Source of the DNA: Pseudomonadota bacterium
Lineage (GTDB): Bacteria > Myxococcota_A > UBA796 > CAJQPC01
DNA: 64,000 nucleotides
Direction: 5' to 3'
Assembly (NCBI GenBank): GCA_024228935.1
Contig: JAAESX010000024.1
Span: 1-64,000 of the forward strand
Below, one piece after another: positions 27,465 through 35,613 of the stretch; the stretch's first letter is position 1; each line of letters begins with the position of its first letter. A program made the position numbers and the translations under genes. The notes under the pieces were generated by a model. It was not told the origin of the DNA. It saw only the letters and a program-made list of their open reading frames with translations, and did not search any database.

Positions 27465-28249
27465 GGGGAGATCGACACTCCAATCGTTCGGGGTCCATCG
27501 ACGTCGACGACCGTGCCGCCATCGTGCCTGAGCGCGAGCAGGGCTGCGAGCCCCGAGGACGGGGACAGCCCCAGGCAGGCCTCGATCGGCACCGACCCGG
27601 GCACGGCGGCCAGCTCGCCCTCGAGGGGCAGCGCGGTGTGGCGCGACAGCGGGGCGGGCCCGACCTCGAGGTGGATCCGCGGCCCGCCGGAGCGACCGAT
27701 CAGGCAGGCCGCGACGGCCTCGCCGCGGGCAGGAAGGCCGTTGAGCTCACAGGCTCGGGCGAGCGAGGGGTTCGCGTCGTCGCCGGCGACCACCAGGACC
27801 TGCTCGTGTCGCTCGAGGAGAGCCATCGCGCGGAGGAGACAGGCGAGGCCGGTGGCGCCGCCGGCCGAGATGGTCTCGCTGGCTCCCTTGAGTCCGAGCG
27901 CGATGGAGAGGTGTCCCGCCGGCGCGTTGTAGACCGAGTTCTGGAACGCCAGCGGCGAGGCCCGGTCGGCCCCTTCCGTGTAGAGCCGCTGCTGGAAGCG
28001 CGCGGTGGGCACGATCTCGCCGATGGCCGTCCCGAAGACGACGGGGACGCTCTCGGACGCGAGCGGCGAGGCGGCGGTGGCGACAAGGCGAGCCAGACGG
28101 CTCATCCGGCGCCAGGTCCCGGCGGCGATGCCGGGAAGGCGGGGCAGCTCGATGGCTCCCTCGCGGCGCGTCCCGGCGCGCAGATCCGCGGCGAGTCCGT
28201 CTTCCCCCCCCGGGACGAGGACGACCGCTTCGAGCAGCGCGGCGTGCAT
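27461..28249 (-). CDS. Beta-ketoacyl synthase-like chain-length-factor-type protein (Ketoacyl-synt_2-like), no catalytic Cys evident
   Basis: MHAALLEAVV...VVFGTAIGEIVPTARFQQRLYTEGADRASPLAFQNSVYNAPAGHLSIALGLKGASETISAGGATGLACLLRAMALL. Overlaps KS D stop (ATGA) and TBDR start (GTGA). Confidence 0.82.
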   Translation of the reverse strand: MHAALLEAVVLVPGGEDGLAADLRAGTRREGAIELPRLPGIAAGTWRRMSRLARLVATAASPLASESVPVVFGTAIGEIVPTARFQQRLYTEGADRASPLAFQNSVYNAPAGHLSIALGLKGASETISAGGATGLACLLRAMALLERHEQVLVVAGDDANPSLARACELNGLPARGEAVAACLIGRSGGPRIHLEVGPAPLSRHTALPLEGELAAVPGSVPIEACLGLSPSSGLAALLALRHDGGTVVDVDGPRTIGVSISP

Positions 28250-29376
28250 CAGGACTCCCAGGCGGTGAACAGCGCGACGGCGTTGTTTCCGCCGAAGGCG
28301 AAGTTGACGGAGACGGCCGCGGAGATCTTCACCTCTCTCTCCGTGGCCAGGAGGTCCAGGTCGACAAATGCAGGGTTTCTGCACCCGGTGTTCGGCGGCA
28401 GGCGGCCGTGCTTCAGGGCCAGGACCGTGATGACCGCCTCGATCGCGCCGGCCGCGCCGAGCGTGTGACCGAGCGCGCCCTTGCTGCCCGAGACCGCTGC
28501 CTGTGGGAGCTCAGCGGCGATCGCGATGGCCTCCATGGCGTCGTTGAGCTGGGTGCCCGTCGCGTGGGCGTTGACGTACCCGACGTCCTGGGCGGACACG
28601 TCGCCGAGCGCCTCGCGGATGGCCCGCCGAGCCCCCTCGCCTTCCGGGTGTGGCGCGGACAGGTGGTGCGCGTCGCTGGTGTCGGCATAGCCAGCGAGGA
28701 TGGCCAACGGCCGGGCTCCCCGAGCGAGCGCGGCCTCGAGGGGCTCGAGAAGGAGCGCGCCGGCCCCCTCGCCGATGTTCATGCCCGCGCGGTCGGCGTC
28801 GAAGGGCGCGGTCGGCATCGGGCTGTAGACCCCCAGCGTCCCGAAGCCGGCGAGCGTGATGTCGCAGAGCGCGTCCGAGCCCACGACGAGTGCCTGGGCG
28901 GCCTGACCAGCGCGCAGCAGGTCTGCCGCAGCGCCCAGTGCACAGGTGCCGCTCGTGCACGCCGTGGACAGCGTCATCGAGGGTCCGCCGGCGTCGAGAT
29001 CCGCTGCCACCTGTCCCGTCGGTCGGTGGCAGAGCTGGACCCACAGGAAGTGCCCCGGGTCCGCCAGGACCTCGTCCCGCAGATCGGCAGCGAACGCCTG
29101 CTCGCCCAAGGCCATGTCGCCACTGGTGCTCGCCCCGATGACAGCGAGCCGCGACCGGTCCTCGAGGTCCCCGATGGCCTCGCGCGCCGCCTGGACGGCC
29201 AGCTCGCTCGACGTGCGACGACGCTCGGGCTGGATGGCGCCGACAGGGCCCTTGTTCGGCCAGTCGAGCGCGGGCTGCACCAGGCCGGTCCGGCCCGCGC
29301 ACAGCGCCTCGAAGGTGGTGGTGCTGTCGTGGCCGAGGGCGGTGACGGCGCCCACACCGGTGACGGCGATCAGCAT
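28249..29376 (-). CDS. Beta-ketoacyl-ACP synthase (KS D)
   Basis: MLIAVTGVGAVTALGHD; Cys in STACTSGTCAL; HATGTQLND; KGALGHTLG; NFAFGGNN. Confidence 0.92.
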   Translation of the reverse strand: MLIAVTGVGAVTALGHDSTTTFEALCAGRTGLVQPALDWPNKGPVGAIQPERRRTSSELAVQAAREAIGDLEDRSRLAVIGASTSGDMALGEQAFAADLRDEVLADPGHFLWVQLCHRPTGQVAADLDAGGPSMTLSTACTSGTCALGAAADLLRAGQAAQALVVGSDALCDITLAGFGTLGVYSPMPTAPFDADRAGMNIGEGAGALLLEPLEAALARGARPLAILAGYADTSDAHHLSAPHPEGEGARRAIREALGDVSAQDVGYVNAHATGTQLNDAMEAIAIAAELPQAAVSGSKGALGHTLGAAGAIEAVITVLALKHGRLPPNTGCRNPAFVDLDLLATEREVKISAAVSVNFAFGGNNAVALFTAWES

Positions 29377-30023
29377 GGCTTCCTCGCTACCCAGAGCATG
29401 TTGGAGAAGGGCGTCCCTTCGGAACAGTCGGTCAGCTCGACCTCGAGGCCGGCTCGCTCGAGCGTGGCCTTGGTGACCTCGGCTGGTCGGAACCAGACCC
29501 CGTCGCCCTTGTGCCGGCCGAACGCGACCGCAAGCGACTCGCTGAGCTTCGTGACGGTCGAGGCCAGGCCGCCATCGCTCCGACCCTCGCGGATCAAGCA
29601 GACGCCGCCGGGCCGAAGCGCCTCGGCGAAGCGCGTCAGGAGCGCGTCCTGCTCGTCCTCGGGCATGTAGTGCAGGACGTCGAGGCAGGCGATGACGTCG
29701 CTCTCGGGGATGTCGAAGCCCCGCACGTCCCCGTCGGTGAGCGTGAGCTCGGGCTCGTCGGCGAGTGCGGTGCGCGCCGTGGCCACCCGCTCGCCGTCGT
29801 GGTCGATGCCGTGGAGCGCGATGCCGGGGTGCAGGGCTCGGACGAGCGCCAGCAAGTGCCCCTCGCCACAGCCGATGTCCACCAGCGTCCGGGCGCCGGG
29901 CTGGATCAGCTCCAGGACCCGCTTGTAGGCGGGGTCGCCCGACATCTTCCCCTTGGCGAAGCCCAGCGCCCAGCGGCCCGCGGGGGCGTAGCGTTGGCTC
30001 GCGACCTCGACCGCGTCACGCAC
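29370..30023 (-). CDS. SAM-dependent class I methyltransferase (ApeB-like)
   Basis: TLVDIGCGEGHLLALVRALHP; CLDVLHYMPEDEQDALL; LRPGG. Confidence 0.85.
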   Translation of the reverse strand: MRDAVEVASQRYAPAGRWALGFAKGKMSGDPAYKRVLELIQPGARTLVDIGCGEGHLLALVRALHPGIALHGIDHDGERVATARTALADEPELTLTDGDVRGFDIPESDVIACLDVLHYMPEDEQDALLTRFAEALRPGGVCLIREGRSDGGLASTVTKLSESLAVAFGRHKGDGVWFRPAEVTKATLERAGLEVELTDCSEGTPFSNMLWVARKPC

Positions 30024-30777
30024 CGGGGAGCGCCTGTGGGCTGCGCAGCTCGTCCAGGTTGGCGGCGATCCGCTCGTGGACCCGGTTGCTCAGCTTGCGC
30101 GCCGTCGAGTACCCGGCGGGCTCCATCGGCGGCAGCACCCGGCAGCGGACCGGGTGGTAGAGCGACTGCGGCAGGAACGAGCCCTTCATCATCAGCTTGT
30201 GGGTCCCGAAGATGCTGACCGGCAGGATCGGCGTGCCTGTGTCCTTGGCGAGACGGAACGCGCCGCGTCGGAACTTCTGGAGCGTGGCGTCCGCCGTCCT
30301 CGTCCCCTCGGGGAAGATGACCAGGCTGATGCCGTTATCGAGCGACTCCTGGCAGGCCTTGAGCGAGGCCTCGACGCTCTCGACGCTGTCCAGCTGGATC
30401 GGGATCTGACGGCTGAACTGCATGTACCAGCCCATGATCGGGGCCTTCATCAGCGACTGCTTCGCCATGACCCGCATCGGCAGCGGCAGGCCCATCAGCG
30501 TGGGGATGTCGAGCACGCTGCTGTGGTTCGCGACGATGATGTAGGGCCCCTCGCCGATGTTCTCGAGACCCTCGCGCGTCATCGGCCAGCCGGGCTGCGC
30601 AGCCCACAGGCCCTTGCCCCAGATCCAGTGGTTCATGCGCAGCGCGGTGTGCCGGTGCGGGTCCCACGGAAGCGCCAGCGCCTGTGTGACGAACCCGACC
30701 ACCAGGTTCACCAACGAGACGGTGAGGAAGATGGTCCAGGCGAACGGGGAGTTCAGCCACAGGAGGAGGCGTCGCAC
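30016..30777 (-). CDS. 1-acyl-sn-glycerol-3-phosphate acyltransferase-like protein (LPLAT)
   Basis: VANHSSVLDIPTLMGLP (NHxxxxD); VIFPEGTRTADATLQKFRRGAF (FPEGTR). GTG start at 30777 chosen from the divergent neighbour. Confidence 0.88.
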   Translation of the reverse strand: MRRLLLWLNSPFAWTIFLTVSLVNLVVGFVTQALALPWDPHRHTALRMNHWIWGKGLWAAQPGWPMTREGLENIGEGPYIIVANHSSVLDIPTLMGLPLPMRVMAKQSLMKAPIMGWYMQFSRQIPIQLDSVESVEASLKACQESLDNGISLVIFPEGTRTADATLQKFRRGAFRLAKDTGTPILPVSIFGTHKLMMKGSFLPQSLYHPVRCRVLPPMEPAGYSTARKLSNRVHERIAANLDELRSPQALPGA

Positions 30778-30802
30778 GGCGGCTCCTATACTCGGGCCAC
30801 GC

Positions 30803-32446
30803 ATGCGACGCCCACCCCCGCTCGTGCTGGCGACAGCAGGCTTCGCGGCCCTTGCGCTGGGTCTGGTGCATCCCGTGCTCACGGATCCGGCCGGACGCGC
30901 GCTCGGACACGGCGGCGCCGACACGTACAACCACGTCTGGGGCTTCTGGCAGGTGGCCGACGCCCTGGGGCGGGGCGAGTCGCCACTCTGGACCGCTCGC
31001 GTGGGGTTCCCCGAGGGCGGCGCGCTGTGGTTCATCGACCTGTTCAACGCGATCTGGACGCTGCCCGTCCAGTGGGCAGGCGGACCGATCCTGGCGGTCA
31101 ACGTGGCCATCTGGGCGAACCTGGTGCTGGCCGGCGTGGCGACCTGGGCGCTGGCTCGCGAGGTCACGAAGAACGAGGTGGGCGCTGTCTTCGCGGGCGT
31201 CGCGTACATGGCCGCTCCCCAGGTCCTGGGCCAGCTCCACAACGGCATCTCCGAGACCCTGTCGATCGGGTGGCTGCCGCTCGCCGTCCTAGCCCTGCAT
31301 CGACTGCATCGGGAGCCGGGTCGGAACCGGGCGCTGTGGGCCGCAGCGGCGCTCGCTGCATGTGGCCTGGCCAACTGGTACTACGGGCTCTTCGCCGGCC
31401 TCCTGTACGCGGCCTACGGGCTCTGGGCGCTCTGGCCCTCGGCTCGTGGTCGAGCCGTTCGCGTCCACCTCCCCTGGATCGGCCTGGCCGGCCTGGCCCT
31501 CGTTCCGGCCCTGCTCGCGTTCCGAGGGACGCTCAACGCCGCCGACGCCTTGGTGCAGCGCGACCCCGACTTCGTGTTCCGCAGCCTGATCGGCCACAAC
31601 ATGGTCGACGCCATCGCGTTCTTCTGGCCCATCCGCAGCCCCGATCTCTTGATCGAGTTCGACGAGCACCTGCAAGCCATCGTCTACATCGGCTGGGTCC
31701 TCTTGATTCCCGCGTTCCTGGGCATGCGGAAGGCACGGGTCTGGGGCCTGGCCGCCGGCGCCGCGTTCCTGTTCGCGCTGGGGCCGTTCCTGTACCTGGG
31801 CGGCAGCTACACCACGCTGCCGTCCGGCGACTGGATCCCGCTGCCGTTCCTGGCGTTCTTCGAGGCGATCCCGATCTTCTCGCCGATCAGTCACGCCTAC
31901 CGCTTCGCGATCCCGATGCAGCTCGCGCTGGCGATGTCGGCGGCCTTCGTCATCCGTCGACCGGTCTGGATTCCGGTGCTGCTCGCCGAGTTCCTGCTGG
32001 TCTCTCCAGCCGGCTGGCCCACGGCGACATCGAGCGGGGACGTGCCCGCCGTGTACGCCCAGGTCGGTGACGGAGCGGTGATCGACCTGCCGCTGTCGCT
32101 CCAGGTCCTCGATCGGAGCCGGTACGACCTCTACCAGACGGCCCACGGCCACTCGATCCCGTACGGGCTGAACGACCCGACCCCGGCCTGGCTCGACGGC
32201 AACCCGCTGATGCGCACGGTGATCGAGCTCGAGCGCACCTCGATCGACTCCACCGCGGCGGGGCTGCCCGTGTTCGATCTGGTCCTGGGGCGGGAGCGAC
32301 TGCGGGCGGCTGGCGTGAGCGCCATCGTCGTGCACGAGGCGGCGTACCCTCCCGACATGCTGCCGCGTGTTCGCGAGCTGCTGACGCTCATCGTCGGCGA
32401 GCCCGTCGAGGTCGACGGGGCGCTGCTCTTCTCCCTGGAGGCCTGA
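30803..32446 (+). CDS. GT-C-like polytopic membrane protein
   Basis: MRRPPPLVLATAGFAALALGLVHPVLTDP...GADTYNHVWGFWQVADAL; many TM segments; paralogue of the 51031-53148 product. Confidence 0.65.
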   Translation: MRRPPPLVLATAGFAALALGLVHPVLTDPAGRALGHGGADTYNHVWGFWQVADALGRGESPLWTARVGFPEGGALWFIDLFNAIWTLPVQWAGGPILAVNVAIWANLVLAGVATWALAREVTKNEVGAVFAGVAYMAAPQVLGQLHNGISETLSIGWLPLAVLALHRLHREPGRNRALWAAAALAACGLANWYYGLFAGLLYAAYGLWALWPSARGRAVRVHLPWIGLAGLALVPALLAFRGTLNAADALVQRDPDFVFRSLIGHNMVDAIAFFWPIRSPDLLIEFDEHLQAIVYIGWVLLIPAFLGMRKARVWGLAAGAAFLFALGPFLYLGGSYTTLPSGDWIPLPFLAFFEAIPIFSPISHAYRFAIPMQLALAMSAAFVIRRPVWIPVLLAEFLLVSPAGWPTATSSGDVPAVYAQVGDGAVIDLPLSLQVLDRSRYDLYQTAHGHSIPYGLNDPTPAWLDGNPLMRTVIELERTSIDSTAAGLPVFDLVLGRERLRAAGVSAIVVHEAAYPPDMLPRVRELLTLIVGEPVEVDGALLFSLEA

Positions 32447-32886
32447 TGTCGGACGAGCTGGTCGAGGCCCTGGCCAATCGGATGGAGCCGCTCGGCTACG
32501 TGCGCGTCGAGTGCTCGGGCGCCATCGCGGCCTGGCGGCGTCAGAAGTGGGGAACGAACCGCGCCCTGATCGTGCTCACCCTGCCCGAGGGCGCGGACCC
32601 CGAGGAGTTCGTGCACCGCGAGAAGTACGTGCTCGGCAAGGAGGTCGGGTACTTCCCGGTCGTCTACGGGCTGTACATCCAGATGGTGCTGGTCGGCTGG
32701 AGCGAAGCGCCGCTGGATGGCTGCGTCGACAAGATCGACAACCAGCGATGCATCGTCCAGAGCTGCCACCTGGTGGACCCGAACCGTCGCGCCCGCGAGT
32801 CGGCGAGGACGTGGGGACAGTTCCTCTCCAGCGAGTTCCACGACGCCATCGAGGCCGGGCTGGACGACTTCGTGCACGCGGGCTGA
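32446..32886 (+). CDS. Hypothetical protein
   Basis: TGATG overlap with upstream gene; 146 aa, no motif recognised. Confidence 0.6.
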   Translation: MSDELVEALANRMEPLGYVRVECSGAIAAWRRQKWGTNRALIVLTLPEGADPEEFVHREKYVLGKEVGYFPVVYGLYIQMVLVGWSEAPLDGCVDKIDNQRCIVQSCHLVDPNRRARESARTWGQFLSSEFHDAIEAGLDDFVHAG

Positions 32887-33014
32887 CGCTCGGTTGAACC
32901 GGGCTGATCGCCCCGTTACACGCCGATCATCGAGAGGGTCCGCGGCGGCAAGAGCCCCCTTTCGAGACGAGAACAATCTGCGGTTTCACGGGCGGATGCG
33001 CCCTGGAGTCCCCG

Positions 33015-33863
33015 ATGTTCTTCCTGATCCTGGCCTGTGCGCCTGAGCTCGACGCGACCGCCGACCGTTCCCTCCGCAAGCTGACCGACGGCACGCCGCA
33101 GGCTCTCGGGATGATCGAGCTCCTCAACGACGGCGGCACCACGTTCGAGGTGCTCGACGACCAGGTCGGCCTGGATGCGCGCGCCGCCCAGTCGCTGTCC
33201 GACTTCGGCACGTTCCGCGACGTCCAGGACATCGACGACTGCTACTTCGTTGGTCCCGCCGCGCTGGATGCGCTCGAGGTCTACGCGGCCGCCAACGACT
33301 GGATCGCCACCGACGACGACGACCGCCTGGGCGAGTGGGACGACGTCGAGTTCACGATGGGCGAGGCGGAAGGCATCGTCGAGCTCGTGAACACCAGCGG
33401 TCGGGCGTACCTGGACGACGAGGTCGGACTGGACAGCCGCGCTGTCGACTCGATCCTGGATGCGCGCACCATCGGCACCGTACTGGAGCTGTCCGAGCTC
33501 TACTACGTCGGCACCTCGGCGCTCACGAAGCTGAAGGACGCGGCCGAAGGCGAGGAGTCCTGCGACACCCCCGGCTGGGACACCGAGTACGTCTACGACG
33601 AGGGCGACGACGCCTGGCGGACCGACCTGCCGAGCGGGCTGGTCGCGGTCATCGACGAGACGCTCGAGACCGACGACTGGTGCGGCGAAGCGACCGGTTC
33701 GCCGACGTTCGTGAAGGCCACGGTCGACCGGTTCGACTGCGAGGCCAAGGGCTACACCATCGAGCTCGGCCAGGGCATGCTCGAGTACCCCGAGATCGAC
33801 TGGTACATCGAGTTCGAGGTCGACGGCGACTTCGACTGGTTCATCAGCACCTGCGAGGTCTGA
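33015..33863 (+). CDS. Lipoprotein with two helix-hairpin-helix (ComEA-like) repeats
   Basis: MFFLILAC; duplicated ALGMIELLND...LDDQVGLDARAAQSLSDFGTFRDVQDIDDCYFVGPAALDAL / AEGIVELVNT...LDDEVGLDSRAVDSILDARTIGTVLELSELYYVGTSALTKL. Confidence 0.65.
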   Translation: MFFLILACAPELDATADRSLRKLTDGTPQALGMIELLNDGGTTFEVLDDQVGLDARAAQSLSDFGTFRDVQDIDDCYFVGPAALDALEVYAAANDWIATDDDDRLGEWDDVEFTMGEAEGIVELVNTSGRAYLDDEVGLDSRAVDSILDARTIGTVLELSELYYVGTSALTKLKDAAEGEESCDTPGWDTEYVYDEGDDAWRTDLPSGLVAVIDETLETDDWCGEATGSPTFVKATVDRFDCEAKGYTIELGQGMLEYPEIDWYIEFEVDGDFDWFISTCEV

Positions 33864-33901
33864 GCCTCGATCGGTGAGTACCCTCCTGCCCGGAGGGTGA
33901 G

Positions 33902-34666
33902 ATGACCGAGCTCGACAGCGACGTCTCCCGGGTCGTCGCGGCGTACATCTCCAGCGTCTGGCTGCGGCCAGAGACGGTCGTGACCGACACGCCCGACTGG
34001 TTCGAGATCCGGAATCCGGCCAGCCGGATGTCGCTGCACAACGCCGTCCGACGGTGCCGGCTGCCGGCGGACGAGCTTGTGGTGCGAATCGCCGAGGTCC
34101 GCGAGCACCACACGCTGCGGCGGTCCGCAGTGAACTGGACCGTGAACCCGCTCGACACCCCGGGTCTGGGCGAGGCGCTCCTGCTCGGAGGGTTCCGGAA
34201 GAGCCACACGATGTGGGGGATGGTGCGCGGGACATCGCCGCTGGACGAGGTGCCCGAGGACGTCGTCGTCGAGCGCATCGACGACGCCGAGCTGTACGCG
34301 AGCGTGGCCCAGAAGGGCTGGCAGATGGACCAGGGCTTCTTCACCGAGTTCCTGCTCGACGTGCGCACGCGCATCGCTCGCGGAGACCTGGTCGCGTTCC
34401 TGGCTCGGGTGGGCGGGGAGCCCGTCGGTACCGGGAAGATCCTCTACACCGCCGACACCGGGTACCTGATGGGAGGCGCGGTGGTTCCGGGGTTTCGAGG
34501 GCGCGGCGTCTACCGGGCGCTCGTGGATGCACGGCTCACCGAGCTGCGACGGCTGGGGGTGGGGTCCGCGACCGTCGTGGCCCTGGACCGGACCTCGGGG
34601 CCGACGTGTGTGCGGATGGGGTTCCGGCGGGTCGGGGACTTCGAGATGTATCGGTGGAGTGTCTGA
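33902..34666 (+). CDS. GNAT-family N-acetyltransferase
   Basis: GYLMGGAVVPGFRGRGVYRALVDARLTELRRLGVGSATVVALDRTSGPTCVRMGFRRVG. Confidence 0.85.
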   Translation: MTELDSDVSRVVAAYISSVWLRPETVVTDTPDWFEIRNPASRMSLHNAVRRCRLPADELVVRIAEVREHHTLRRSAVNWTVNPLDTPGLGEALLLGGFRKSHTMWGMVRGTSPLDEVPEDVVVERIDDAELYASVAQKGWQMDQGFFTEFLLDVRTRIARGDLVAFLARVGGEPVGTGKILYTADTGYLMGGAVVPGFRGRGVYRALVDARLTELRRLGVGSATVVALDRTSGPTCVRMGFRRVGDFEMYRWSV

Positions 34667-34716
34667 GGTCGGGCTGGGTGTCAAGATGGGCGTTCTGGGG
34701 GGTTGACCGCCCGGCG

Positions 34717-34955
34717 GCCCTCGCCGTCAGGACTGGAGTTGCGGTCCTCATGAGGGTCGTAGGTCGCATCCTCGCCGGCAGGAGTCGAGTTCTGGGGGGC
34801 CTGCCCCCCCGTTCGGCCATCCTCACCGGCAGGAGTCGAGCTCTGGGGGCTGACCCTCGGTTCGGCCATCCTCGCCGTCAGGACCGGAGTTGCGGTCCTC
34901 CTGGGGGTCGGAACTCGCATCCTCGCCGTCAGGACTGGAGTTGCGGTCCTGATCC
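34717..34955. repeat. Five degenerate ~50-bp direct repeats (core CCTCGCCGTCAGGACTGGAGTTGCGGTCCT)
   Basis: Units begin near 34717, 34768, 34818, 34867 and 34918 (spacing 49-51 bp). Several cores can form an AGGAC...GTCCT hairpin. Noncoding, between convergent genes. Confidence 0.75.
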
Positions 34956-35011
34956 GCGCTGAACTGCCTGGATCGCGAAGTCCAGCCTCGAACAGCCACT
35001 GATCCAGGCTG

Positions 35012-35101
35012 AACTGCGCGATCTCGGCAGTTCGCACCCAACTGCGTGACCCGAGCCGAGTGTCCCCAACTGCGCGATTCCGGCAGTTCGCACGCAACTG
35101 C
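35012..35101. repeat. Two copies of a 34-bp palindromic motif AACTGCGCGATYYCGGCAGTTCGCACSCAACTGC
   Basis: Copies at 35012-35045 and 35068-35101. A related 19-bp core (GCAGTTCGCGCCCAACTGC) occurs at 24711-24729. Confidence 0.75.
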
Positions 35102-35104
35102 CGC

Positions 35105-35560
35105 TCATGCCGGGTCCGCCGTGTCACTCCCACAGCCCCCGTACTCGCACACCTGCAGCTCGACCGGCTCGTCGCCCGCCGGGATGAGCACGACCTCGTG
35201 GACCTTCTCGCCCTGGGAGTTCGCGCCCCCGCAGTAGAACGGGATCTCGGCCCGCGCGACCGTCGTCCCGTCCAGCGAGTAGACCTGCGTGATGCGGGCG
35301 TTCGGAAGGTCGACGACCTGGTCGAAGCCCACCAGCCGCCACTCGGCCCAGTCGATGTCGGAGTCACAGCCGAGCTCGGCCACGAAGTCCTCTTCACTCG
35401 TGATCGGCCCGAACGAGCTCACCTCGCCACACGGCAGCGTGTACGGCGACCAGTCCAGCTCGAGCGCCGCCTCGTCCAGTGGACAGCTCGTCGCTTCGAC
35501 GGCCGAGTCCAAGCCCGAGTCTCCGCCCGAGCCCACACACCCCAGAATCCAGAACCACAT
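35105..35560 (-). CDS. Small lipoprotein of unknown function
   Basis: MWFWILGC lipobox; Cys-rich GC...CPLDE...LPCGE...LGCDSD...YCGG...CEYGGCG. Confidence 0.6.
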   Translation of the reverse strand: MWFWILGCVGSGGDSGLDSAVEATSCPLDEAALELDWSPYTLPCGEVSSFGPITSEEDFVAELGCDSDIDWAEWRLVGFDQVVDLPNARITQVYSLDGTTVARAEIPFYCGGANSQGEKVHEVVLIPAGDEPVELQVCEYGGCGSDTADPA

Positions 35561-35613
35561 GATCGAAACCCTCTCGGGCCCTGCCCGGTCACGCTACCCG
35601 TGGGCCCGGGGGT

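Noticed and set aside
24540-27932. 1130-aa + strand ORF antisense to the TonB receptor
   Set aside because: Antisense artefact; the minus-strand frame encodes recognisable plug/barrel and TonB_C-like motifs.
34717-34955. CRISPR array (about 30-nt cores with about 20-nt spacers)
   Set aside because: Cores are too degenerate, spacers are short and partly similar, only five units, and no cas genes in the window. Better described as REP/BIME-like repeats.
34681-35397. 238-aa minus-strand ORF with DRNSSPDGED/RTATPVLTARM repeats
   Set aside because: The repeats appear in two different frames, and the region overlaps a better-supported lipoprotein gene; most likely noncoding repeat DNA.
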